A stretch of DNA of 64,000 bases, from positions 2,162,971-2,226,970 of the forward strand of contig OZ026569.1 in NCBI GenBank assembly GCA_964020155.1. Reading direction: 5' to 3'. Positions 35,601 through 48,600 of this stretch are shown here, in pieces. The stretch comes from Chondrilla cf. caribensis (Eukaryota > Porifera > Demospongiae > Chondrillida > Chondrillidae). Below the pieces are notes generated by a model. It did no database searches, was not told the origin of the DNA, and saw only the letters and a program-made list of their open reading frames with translations. Each line of letters opens with the position of its first letter. The stretch's first letter is position 1. The translations under genes and the position numbers were made by a program.

Positions 35601-38600
35601 ATGACGGGTGGAGGACGATAGTTATAGTTTGGAATACTCGGATTCACAATGGGGATAAACTACAATAATGAATATATAACATTCTCGTTATACATAGCTA
35701 CTGTGTATAAGCATTTGAAAACATAATACATGCATAAGTATGAGGTGTAGTAGTCATGTCATAATAGGTGACTGAGAAAGAGTATACTTGATATAGTCCA
35801 ACTTGCTTAGTAAGTACCTTGAAGGGCACAACAAATCTGTACTTCTTATCAGAGGTACTACTATCAGCAGTACTGGTTGAAATATTGTACATGAGCTAGG
35901 GACTGAGTGAGGTGTACTAAGCAATTTGCACTATATTGTCCTGTTTTTTCAATCTGATGCATACCTATTCATATATTATAGTATACAGATCAATTATTAA
36001 GTTCAACAATGCATACTACCAGCTATGTATTTGGTATGATAAACTATGGAGGCATTTTCTTCGGAGGGCAAATTATGATGAAGTGGGTCGGTAGTGGCAT
36101 TGAGAAGTTTGCAAAGCTAGATGTCATCAATTAGCCAAATCAGTAAATTAAGTCTATTGGTTGTGATATTTAATAGAAAAGAATACTGATGCATGTCACT
36201 CCAAGTTCAAATTTGTTTCAAGAACACATTGTCTCACCATAAACATATAGCCATCTGCTTGTGGCTCCAGTTTATCTTTTAATACGACCACTTCATACTT
36301 CAACTTCCCCGCAGTCTACAGTGTGAGGAAAAACCACCAATGATTGCAACATATCAACCCTATGAAGACCAATAGTTCTCACCGCTGGTACTTTCACGCT
36401 TTTCGATGACCTATCTTTAAAAAAAAGAATTTTGAATAGCAGAAGTGAATTAGGTAGATTGTAAGTTTCAGGTACGGTCCAGCTCAGCTTCAGTGAGTAA
36501 GCAAGGCTGCTAGAGTTCCAAATTAACTCTGCTTCAGTTAAGTTAATTTTGACGGGTTCTTCCACTACATAATATAAGTCAAACACAATAATAAGTGCCA
36601 TATTGTATATCATAATATTATGTACAAAGTAACGTACATAAGATTGGTCTGGACTGTAGATGGGCCGCTTGAGTTTGGACTTGACTGTCAAACTGACACG
36701 GCAATACGTAGGACACTAACACCTTGACAACAGCAGCAAAACATGACAATATTTGATAAAGGCTATGATAAGCTTCATGATTGTCCATGTTTTACAAATG
36801 TGCGGTTGATTGTACAAATGTTATAAATAATCGTACAAGTGTCACACATAACTATACAATTGTCACATGTACATATACGTAGTTGTACAAGTGTCACACA
36901 TAACTATACAATTGTCACATGTACATATACGTAGTTGTACAAGTGTCACACATAACTATACAATTGTCACATGTACATATACGTAGTTGTACAAGTGTCA
37001 CACATAACTATACAATTGTCACATGTACATATACGTAGTTGTACTAGTGTTACACATTATTATTATACAATTGTTATACATATGTGTATGTAGTTGTACA
37101 TTTGCCACATATTATAAGCAAATGTGTGTAGTTGTACAAGTATCACGTCATTGTATGTATGCAGTCATATTAGTGTCATACACATTGTCATACAAGTATT
37201 ACTCATACATTAACACTGTACGATATTATATATAATATATAGTACTCACAGCTACATCGTAGAAGCATAACCAAACTGAATTATTGGAAAAATCCTCTGG
37301 CATGAAGCTGACAGCATTCTGGGACTGGTAAGGAAAAGTTGGTAGAAATAATATTAATACTACATTAAACAGTGACTCATATTGTTTCAACAAAATGGAT
37401 CATACGCACTGTTCATTATTCAAAATAACATACGTACATGCAGAGGTAGATGGGTGTGTGTCTGGGACTAACTAATGATCAAAACATGGTGGTATATCAC
37501 CATGGCAACAAATACAGGTTCTCGCACCGTTGTGCCGACAAGTACATAAAACAGTGTTAATCAGTTTACATCGACTGTCACAAAGGAACCAAGGCGCATG
37601 CAGGGGAAGAGCTCTTTGCTGAGTAGTCAAAACAAGTAAAAATGCAAATAACATGACATGGGAATGCTCAGGAACTTCCTCTTGCTGCTGCTCTGAAATG
37701 GATCCAATATCCCAACAAAGGATATATATTGTGTGGAGAGAATTTATTAACTAAATTCAAGTTTCCATTTACAATTTACACACCTATTTTTTCAGTTGGA
37801 TTTGTGAAATTAGAACTGGGAATTTCCACTATCACTAATGGTGCTACAGGTTGAAAACAAAATGAATTCCCGGAATTATACCTATGAGATGGCTATTTTG
37901 GAATGAAATCACAAAATTTCTCCAGCACGAAATCCCCACAATACAGAATATTCAAAATCATGTCTGTAATAATATAGTAATCTCACTCCATTCACTGTTT
38001 TCCAAACATTATCACAGCCATATGAGGGATTCTGTGCGTCTACCACCAATGAGATATTCACAATAGCATCAACAGGTCCTGTTGCAGTAGTGTATAATAA
38101 AAGGGTCAGTTTTATGTCCAGCTGGTAAATATGTACATACGAACAACCATGTCAATGAATACAGTCGGGGAACTTGGATATCATGCAATGATCACATAGG
38201 ACTTGTTATATACAGTACATGTACAGTAGAACTGTTGTTATACCTTCAGTTGCTGCAGTATGTATGTGAACAACACTTATCAGCTCACCTTCATATTGCC
38301 ATGATACAGTAACATTGGGTGATTTATCTTTGAGCTCAGTAGAGACAATTGCCAAGTTGCTAGGCGGATTTGGATCTAAATTGCAGTCAAAACAACACCC
38401 TTACATCACCATGGCAACTAATAAAGACTCTCACGCCAGTGTGGTGACAAGTACATGTTTCACTGTTAATCAATTTTAGATGTATACTTTCACAAAGGAA
38501 CATACGTGTTGGGATGAAAGAAGCTATTGCTGAGTAGTCAGACATTCCGCATTCGTTGATGACAGCCAAAGAGACATTGTAACACTCTGTGACTTTTAAA

Positions 38601-40453
38601 TCTAGTTCATTCCTTGCACCTGCATACTGTATGGATATATATTATGGACATATGTATTGATGCAATAGGTAGAAATACACATGTATGTACATCAACAAAC
38701 ACACGTATTAATGTGTATGAATAAGCAGGCATAAGCAACAGAACATGAACTCACAAATAGCTGGTAGTTCACCACTTGTGAAGATAAGTGAACAGACTTG
38801 ACCAATATCACTTGTGTGCCATTGCTGGAAACTCCACTGCTCTGCTCAGTGAGGGATAAAGGGATTCCTTTGTCTAAGACATCTGTGTTGAAGGGTAACA
38901 AGACGGTTCCATTCTCAATAGATAAATCGGGAGACTCTGATGGGGTATCGGGTGTGGAGCAGGAGTTGTAGCCAAAGAGGGGACAATCCACTGGAAGCTA
39001 AATTGAAAATGAAGGAGGCTCGGTCCATATAAATGCAATACATAAGAAATGTGATATCAACACATGAAGTAATGGAAAATGACGTAGGTGAGTGGTTGTC
39101 CATACAGCCTGCACTTTGTGGTCATTAGTGTTTGCTAACACAATGGTTATTATACTCTCCATGTGCTGAGACACATTGTTCATCAAACTGCGCTTGTTTC
39201 TTGTCAGAAGTGTCAGATGAACCAGGTGTTGGAAGCATCATGGGGGATCGTCCACCACTCAATGAAGGTAAATCACAAGTGTTGGGTGAATGTAGGCCTT
39301 GGGACCAGGTGTCAAATAAACCGTGTGTGACCATACACACTACAGTGTACTTTGCACAGGCAAAAATGTAGCCACAATCAACTTTGGCCGGAACGACCGG
39401 TGACATCAAAGTACATATCCACATCCCAACAAACTCTATTACATAACAAATTACGACTACACACGGCATTACAGTACAATGATATTATGTTACCCATCTC
39501 CGACATACAGTCTGTATTATACAGAGAATGATACACAACACAAACATGGTACAATACTATACTATAATTTGAAGAACTCACCGTATTATTGGCTGTGTCA
39601 CCAGGAGAATGAACACAGCACCTGCTTATGCAAGACTCATTTTCCAAGTCTGTATTTAATTCCTGTAATTGATGTCAAATAAATTGAAAATGACCACAAA
39701 TGAAACTGTTAAGGTGGAGTGGAAGTGCCTCCCATCAATAATATAATATAGCTTGGCTCAAGTTGCCCATCAATACATAACTATCTATGAACAAATTGGT
39801 GAGTATGAATGTGACCTGGATCAATCCGTCCTACATTACTTCGTGACTGACATAACAGTCAATGTACTAGGTCAGTCTGGTCCATGTCAAGGCAGTTTCA
39901 TGATGTCATCTCTATTTCATTCAGTGGTATCATACGTGGTGGTATGTGGCTTTAATGATCATTATTATAGCTACCACAGGAAGCTGGGTGGAGATGGCTC
40001 AAGTCATGAATCCACTACATTATGGGGTCCACTGTACTGCCTTCAGGCGTAACAACAGTTAACGGCCGAACTTACAACAAGTAAAATTAATAGTATACGT
40101 AACGACTATTATTGCTTCTCGTTATTACTATACAAGATAATGTTAGATTAGATACTCCAATCAAAATATTCTCTACGTGAATTGAGTATAGCCAAATATA
40201 GACACAAAACAGCATTATAGATCGACGCGTGTAGTCTATATAGGGTACGTATAATATTCATGATCAGAGACGACAAACAGCTAGGTAAAGGCACACTCGA
40301 ATGCACGAGACTCACTGCAGCTGAACAACGTCCTCGACAAACAAGCTCGCTAAAATCGACTCCCAAACTGAGACACGATATAAAAACTACGAATAGAGAT
40401 AAAATACACAGAACAGAGCCGTGATGGCCTCCCATTCTCAACTTCGAATCCAC
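30389..40453 (-). CDS. FN3-type receptor tyrosine kinase, tandem copy C
   Basis: Exons 5' to 3': 40316-40453, 39582-39662, about 39130-39433 (unsure), 38755-38990, 38516-38636, 38289-38375, a [10 protein letters not shown] exon near 37990-38080, an exon near 37785-37900 (PSHRYNSG), 37250-37324, 36638-36715, 36383-36564, 36238-36315, 36020-36116, 35818-35895, 35578-35659, 34613-34782, 34397-34520, 34113-34294, 33056-33317, 32263-32453, 32005-32067, 31461-31640, 30806-31023, 30686-30726, 30389-30606. This copy has no hAT insertions and is the most diverged in its ectodomain, while the kinase equals that of B. The membrane span follows [15 protein letters not shown]. The acceptor of 36238-36315 has shifted after loss of a base, adding two residues in frame. 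It is the likeliest ancestral form of the array. Confidence 0.85.
33378..33597. mobile_element. Tc1/mariner- or pogo-like MITE in RTK C
   Basis: Same ancestral insertion as 5248-5467 and 19544-19763, with C-specific changes near 33580. TA flanks are present. Confidence 0.6.
33924..34095. repeat. 18-bp minisatellite in RTK C intron
   Basis: Fewer units than in A and B, mostly of the variant GGTAGTGTCACATTGTAC. This indicates independent homogenisation after C separated from A. Confidence 0.85.
34840..35540. mobile_element. About 700-bp insertion unique to RTK C intron
   Basis: A and B read straight through from TATTATGTT to CAATTCATGC at this intron position. C has about 700 bp between the same flanks, with GTT on both sides as a possible 3-bp duplication. 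No transposase or convincing terminal repeats are visible, so the class is unknown. Confidence 0.5.
36800..37195. repeat. 52-bp tandem repeat expanded in RTK C
   Basis: About four nearly identical units containing GTTGTACAAGTGTCACACAT and CAATTGTCACATGTACATAT (36836-37045), followed by diverged units as in A and B. Confidence 0.8.
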
Positions 40454-40689
40454 CGAAATGCCATGTGGTCCACTGGACGTGCTTCAAATACGGAAATGGC
40501 GTATGTGTTCGTCCGGCTTGCGTCAGTGACTAAATTTTACCATCAGCTTTTTTTACTACCGTTTGGTCGAAGGTACCGGTCTTAATCACGGAAGTGGCTC
40601 AAGATCTAAACAGTTTACGTGCTTGTATCATTCAAAATTATCAGGATTAAAAGTTGGCCGACGGGAAGTACAATAATTATTTAAAGAGT
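40454..40689. other. Short intergenic gap: RTK C promoter and coiled-coil gene 3' end
   Basis: Only about 236 bp separate the RTK C start codon from the stop codon of the next minus-strand gene, so the RTK C promoter and the 3' UTR of the coiled-coil gene must overlap or adjoin here. Homology to the 5' flanks of A and B ends near 40550. Confidence 0.55.
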
Positions 40690-40821
40690 TCACTGTGGCA
40701 TCAATGATGATGGTGCTGAGAGTTTGAGTTTGAGTTTGTCCACTTCTCTCTGAATCCATTTTAGTTTGGCCTGAAAAGGAAGGAAAATATGAATGAATTC
40801 ATAAATGATGTGCGTGTACAG

Positions 40822-40911
<90 letters not shown>

Positions 40912-43900
40912 ACATGTCTGTGTGTGAACAAATCAATCCCAAAACCTAACCATGACATTAGCTATCCATTTCTTGAGGTGTTCATCCTGACAGCCATCTT
41001 CACAGAATATCTATGTGTGTACATACATATCATTGACAAGGGTTCAGTTGACATTCCAAGTCTTGAAATAAATACAGAATACTGACAGATTCATGATAGG
41101 CCTATTGATGAGTAAACACTGAAATGTTGCAACACTTACACTCACATCTCCATGGAAATAACCAAATTTGGATGCAAGGTTGTCAATCTCTTCACAAGCT
41201 GTTGCAAGTACCAGCTGGGGATTAATTGTATATGTGTATGTATTTATTTACATACATGGACAATAAAAATGACATTGGTGTATGCACATTTTTAAATTAT
41301 GGCTAAATCAAGTGGATTCTTGGGTCTCTGATATATCACCATTATGACAATATATTTGTTGTGTACACACACAAACTAATCACATGCATTGAATACGTAT
41401 ATGGCATTGCATAGTACAGTATAGCCTTCACCGCAAACCTCGTAATCTTCTATGATCTGAGACATGCTTTGCTGAGTTTTCCTGAGATCCTTCTTGAGCT
41501 TAGTAGACATCAAGCTGTCACTGTCGGCCACTTCACTCTCTAAAGCATTCAACTGTTGGATGATCTCATAAGTGTTGTGATGAGGTAATGAATGTAGTCT
41601 ATATATGGACTACAACATGTATGTGTGCAAACGGAAAATTAGATATAGCCATATGTGCATTGTATGTATGTACAGAATGTATCCCACATTTGTACTCGTA
41701 GGTACAACAGTGTTTATAAACACATACAGAAATGTCGTTCAGTTGGTGATGTATATAGTGGCACATTTAAGAAACTTATGGAGTCGATGGTTCACTCAGT
41801 TCTTTTGTATGGTGCAGAAGCTTGGGGCTTACTTAAAAGAATGGACTCTTTGGAGCAATTACAACTGAGGGCTCTAAGAACATATTTTGGAGTGGGCAGG
41901 AACCATCCTAGGGTATCTCTTTTGGCAGAAATGTCATGCTTCCCTTTAATGTGGGAGGCTCGGTTGAGATGTGTGGTTTTCTGGTTTAAGATTCTGTTGT
42001 CTCCCATGTTTGAGAACCGTATTATCCGTAGAGCAGCTAAAGATGCCATTTCCGTGTCCAGGGGTCCATGGCTGAACAATCTTAAGGATGTTCTCACACT
42101 TTTTGGATGGTCTGATGTTAGTGGTCAGAGTCTACAGGGGATGTCTTGGCATGAAGTAAAGCGTATGTTAAGTGATATTGCGCAGAGAAAGGTTTTGGAG
42201 TCCTGGAGGAAGGAGATGGTAGAGCGGCCGAAGTTGAGTGTTTTACATGCAATCCATTCTCTTGGCGACAGCATCAGTCCCATGTGTGCCGATGTTCAAT
42301 CAAAGATCTATAGGCGTGTGCTAATGCAATTGAGGGGGGGAACAGCTCATTTCCGTATTGAGACTGGGCGATGGAGACAGATCCCAAGAGAGCTTCGTGT
42401 TTGCAGGGAGTGTTCGTCGGGAGATATTGAAGACTTAAATCACTGGCTACTGCACTGTAGTGCGTGGCAAACCAGTAGATTCCCCCTCATGAAGAAGATG
42501 ATGGAGCAATATATTGATTTTCCAACCTTGAATGATGAAGCTAAAGTTGTATTGATTCTAACTGCTGCATGTCAAAGTCCAGCAATTATGAAGAAGATCT
42601 ATACTATGTGGACTGACAGATTTTGTTCCTGATCATGTTGTTTTTACATGTGTATAATTTTTGTCTATCTATAAGTGCTTCATTGGACAATTTGTCCTAG
42701 TGTCTGTATTGTTGACATGTTGCACTATAATAATAATTATCTGTTTATCTGTTTATAAACACATACATATGTATGTTATGCATACACATATTCACCTTGT
42801 CTTCATAATATTTTCGTGCCGCAATGTACTTTCTCCGTAGCTTTTCAGTGTCTTCAAGTGACTTATTCAGATCATCGCCTATTCTCTGCTGATCTGTAAA
42901 GACTTTTACTTGTTGCCTCCTTAATGCTCTCAACATAGACTCTTTGTCTTCAAGTTGAACCTTCAAGGATTACATACAAATGTTATCATTAAGTTGATGG
43001 GTCGCTCACACAACACATAAGTACAAGTTTGTAGGTTAAGTAGGTTAAAGAAAGACAGCTACGTATATGGACAAAGTATGACATTTGCACAAGACATCCT
43101 ATCAAGAGTGAACAGGAACACCAAAGATAGTACATATGTACATGCATAACATGCAGACAGAAGTGTGCAGCCCAAGATCACTGAAGCTGGACTGGAGCAA
43201 AGGCTACCAACAGGTCTTCTCTACACTGGTCCATAGATTGTCATTCAAAAGAAATAACACTTGTGAAGGACTACAGATAGAGTCCCACTAAACCATACAC
43301 CTAATGATGCTTCCCAGACATGTACAGCATCCATTTTGCAAGGATTAGCAGGAGTAAAACCCAGACCTTAAAGTAGAGCACATGCACAGCATGAATGGGA
43401 AGATTATTGTCAACATTATTAGATTTTGTACGTATAAAGAGTACATACGTCTGTGGAAAACTCATTCATAATAAATGTCTCTATATAAATACATATGTAT
43501 GTACCTACGTATGTACAAGCACCAAACTGATTATCAATAACACACCACAATTCTCCCAGAGGTCATGACATTGAGACCTTAAAACTTAATCATATCAATA
43601 CCTCTTAAGTGCCAGTTCCAAAGCTCATGCACATGTAAGTATTCACAATACATACAAAGCCACATTCCAAACCTGTAATTTTGCCACTGTTCCCTGTAGC
43701 TCCTCAAGATGAACTGAATGTTGACGTTGTAAATCGCTCAGTTCGTCCTTGTGCTGATCCTAGTAGGTTCAATTACCAACTGTAACCTATGGTCTATCTT
43801 ACGAAAAGTGATAACAACAAACCTTAAGCATTTTAATGCTTTCATCATACTTTCTATCATTATCAGCAAGGTCTCCTTGGTGGGTACTTTTGGTCTATGT

Positions 43901-45580
43901 ATGTAAGTACATAGAATAGTATGTAAGTGTATGTAGGTTTGTACAGTACGTATGTACGTACATAGTAGAATAATTCATTTAACACATATGGGCACTGAGA
44001 TATTACAAATACACACCCATACACACAAGTGACACACTGGCAAAATGTACGTGCAGACTATCCGACATAAAATAAAATCATATTTCCAATACTATTATAC
44101 AACATGTACGTACGTATGTGTGTACACATGCATCTATGCAGGGAACATAGGTACTGTATGTACGTATGCACGTATATGTACGTACTTTTGAGAGCCGCTG
44201 TTCCAATCTTTGAATGTCATGTTCTGCTCTACCTAAATTACTCGTTGCTGCTAAGAGTTGAGACTGAAAGTTCTAATAGAATTAATAGGACGGATGAAAC
44301 ATTAATGTACAGCACCTGGTACAGATTAGAAAACTGGAAAATTGGAAACACACCATGTGTGGATAGAGTTACACACTTACCCTACCTGGTTAATCTGCTG
44401 TAGTTGAGTAACTTTCTGTTTTAGTGTAGATTTTTCAGATCGAGCATGTGATAGTTGGAGCTACACACAGAGAAAGAATGACATTTTTTCAATGTCCGCA
44501 TACACAACACACTCCAATACAGAGCAAAGTGTACAACTATGTCACCTTAACATGAGCTGTTTCTTGTGAGTATTTGTGCACAGAATCTTGCATTTCAGTT
44601 TTAAATACTTGCTTCTCACTGGAAAGCTTATGTATACTAGTTTGCAACTTTTCTGTTAATTCAATATTCTCTCGAGATAGTTCTTCTGCTTTACAATGTG
44701 AAGTAGCAAGATCAGCCTTTAACTGAGAGTGGAAGAAGAACATACATGCATGCTAATATACCCACAAAACAGTGTTTGAACAGGTCAGTAAGTACTATCA
44801 TGGACACATTATGTATGTACGTATGTACATGCAGTATTTACGTATGTTCAAAATTATACAGTACTCATATCCTGGCTGAGGATTAGATCAGAGGAAAAAC
44901 TGTACATACGTACATCGTACTTACAATTATGAACAGCATCTGTTGCCACCAACAACAGATATAGAAATTTTATCATCACGTATGTTTAGAGTCCTAATAT
45001 TTGTATAAAATTACAGGGTGTTTGAAAAAGTAAAAGTCTTTGCACAGTTGAGATTCCTTAATACGTAGGTACACTCGTGTACATATTATGCATGTAGAAG
45101 TCTCCACTTTAGCAATACATGCATAATGCTCTCCCCACATTTGCCCAATACACCTTCAGTTCTGAAGGAAGACCTCCAATTTCCTCACAGAACAGTGTTC
45201 ATTTCAAAGGTGAAGTCACACAAGTGACTGACATGAACAAATAACTTCCTTCAGATAATACCAATGAATCAATCTACCTGCATCATGATATTCCCAGTGT
45301 GCAGGCATGCCAACACAATATCCCTCAATCTTTTTTCTGGGAGAACATTAACGTACATACATATATATGGGAACACAGTCCGCAAATAATTGGCTTGTAC
45401 CATACCATGAAACAGATAATAATACCAGTACACACTTTCACAGCAAATATGTACGCATGTACCTGGTCTAGCTCTCTACACTTTTGCTTCACTGCTGACT
45501 GAGTTGACTGTAGTTCAACTTCAATTTCAGCTTTCTACATGGTGTAAGAAATATCAATAAAACTATTAGTCTTTTACACA

Positions 45581-45654
<74 letters not shown>

Positions 45655-48600
45655 GAGAGATTTCGTACATACGTACGTATGTATATACACATAATCAGGG
45701 AGAGAAATACACACATACACACAGTTAACACAAAAGATGTGTAAAATATGGGAACTGATTAGGTAGGTACTGTACATACATACGTACATACCTCCATTTT
45801 GCACTGTGTCAAGCTACTTTCAATTTCAGCAATTTTAGCCTGTCAATGAAGCAAATTCAATTTAGTCATAAAATGCACATACGCATGTACATAAATACAT
45901 ACATAAAATGAATTCTTATAAATTTGCCAAATCCCATTGTCCACATTGGATTATGTTATGAAAATAAAAATGTGAATTCAGGTGTACATATATACGTGTG
46001 TATTTGTACATACACCATATCTTTTCTACATTCATAAATATACGTACATACATGCAAAAAATACATGAATCATACGTATATATATGTACGTATTTACATA
46101 CATACATAATATTATATGTTCTCTACTATATCATAGCAAACATGTTGATACACACATACGTATGTACGTAGCAAGCAGACAGCGAGAGTACCTACCAAGT
46201 AGTAATAATCACCTTCAATTCCAGATAATCACATTCAGGTACAAATCCACGGTCACTCTTACTACTGCGATGAGATTTGGTGAAAGCACTTTCATACATT
46301 GCCTGTGTATCAAAATGGCCAGAGAAACACACATTTCATCAATTAACACATTAAAATCAATATAGGTAAACACATTGTGTACATACTGTTAAATTGACAT
46401 TTTCCTCCCGTACTCTACTCAACTCCTCATTTTGTGCTTTACAGTGAGATCTCAACCTGCATTAGACATGGATACGTTGGTACAACTTCAGAGACTATAC
46501 GTACGTACGTATGTATATGAAGTTGAATGTACATATATACGTACGTATGTATGTATACAAGTACGTACACACATACATACGTACTTCTTGATAGTTGCAC
46601 TTGCTTCTTGCTTGGCAACCTTCAGCTGGTTTGAGGCTGACAGTGCTTCTTCACGAAGCAGAGCATTCTGTTTATCTTGTTCTGTGAGCTGCAAGCCCTG
46701 CTCATGGATTCGTTTCAGCAACCCCTCAACTTCAAAAGACAACTGCTGCCTCTTGGCTTCACTCTGCTTTAATGTGTCCACATTCTTTTCAAAGAATTGA
46801 AAATAATATTGTAAATAGCTACATAATGCAATAATGCTGTGCGTATCAGCTGTAGGTACGTACGTACCTCCTGTAAAACATCACATTGTGCCTGGCTTGT
46901 TTTCAGCTGATTCTCTGCTCTTCCAAGTAATTCTTCTAACCTTTTACAATGAGCGAGTGCTACATCTCTTTCATTTCCAACAGCTTGCAAAGAGTCCTCA
47001 AGTTTATGCACTTCCCTCACACTAGTGCCACACAACAGCTTTTGTTTGTCGCTGAGATCAGCATACATGTCACATTGTTGGCTCAAATGCATTCTTTCTG
47101 CTTCACTTTGAATAAGTTCCTGCTTGAGGGCAGCTAGCTGTACAAACAAATTGATATTTTCAATACAAATGAATTGACTTACAGAGTGCTACATATAAAT
47201 ACACACAAAATAAGTATATAGCATATAAGTACCTCATGCTTAAGCTCTTTTTCAGACCACAGACTACAGTTGTCTTGAGAAGAATCTTTGCTCGATCTAC
47301 TTTGAGATTGGTCAACAAATAACTGATTAACTTTTCCAGACAACTGGTCCACTTTTGTGCAGTTTTGTTTCAACAAGTCTTGGTCACCTGCCAAGGTTCT
47401 GTAACACAAAGGTACCCACATGTACATATGTAAATATGCATATGTACGTACATGTATGAATAGTATGTTGGAGGACAGTACATACGTAATTAACAAATGT
47501 ACATACATAGATTATAGAAATCTACGTAGATTAAAAACTTACTCATGAAGTGATGATATTTCCTTCTGTATCATTTTCATTTGGTTTGCTGATGTTGATT
47601 GAGAATCCTGAGGATGCATAATTAACCACAAATTTGAGTATAAGCACACATTGATAACGAACACTTCTAAACAGCAGGAATCAAAAATGTTGGAATTTGA
47701 AACATGGTGAACAGTTGACCGATGTATACATAAGTGCATAATATGTACGTACCTGATGGAGCTTGTCTTCTGATACATGATGTTGAGAGGACTTCAGCAT
47801 CTATTGATGAACATTTATCACCTTAACATGCATGTTAAGTACATGTATCGGCATATAATACTACAATTCAGTGATTGCAAGGCATAATATTCACGTACAC
47901 ACACACATTACAAACCTAAAGCTATACTGATTGACGAATGACTGTGAGTGTTATGATACTACAGTGAACACAAATACACACATCAGCTCTCATTGCCTGT
48001 ATTTCACCCAATAGTGTTTGTAGGTCGGAATGATGGTGGTGATCCTTCTGTCTCATAGACTCATGCAACATATCCAAGGCATGTGCCTTCTCAGATTGGA
48101 GTCTGTGGAAGATTAGAAGTACATTTGTAGGTACATTTACACAGACAACTGTGAATAAGTACATACAGTACCAATCATATAAAACTGAATGTTCTACAGG
48201 CGTACCCATTGTGTGAAAACGCCTGTGAAACAGGTAGAGGTACGGGCATACCCGTACCCATTCTTATCGTAATTGACACGATCATATACATAGGTAATTA
48301 CATACGTATGTATGTATGCATGTACCTGAGTCTTTCTTGACGCTCCATTTCTAGTTGATCTGCCAGTCTTCTTTCTCTCGATAGCATGTCTTCTTCATTC
48401 ATTAAGAGTCTCCTGGTCCGTTCTTGCTCATCTTTGCTTCTGTTGAAGAATCAAATAAAACCTTTTTGGATTCACTGCTGAGGTTGACTGAAGTATGTTC
48501 ACACCATAGATGTGAACATACTTCTTAACTTTTTGGCAAGAGTTTATATACGCAGTTTGTACGTATACATGTGTAGTTCTGGTCTATTGGTGCCACAGCA

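Noticed and set aside
1900..40453. The three RTK copies as an assembly duplication of one gene
   Set aside because: Not fully excluded, but C has clean transposon-free sites and many coding differences, and A differs from B by two MITEs and the kinase indel, so at least two real loci are needed.
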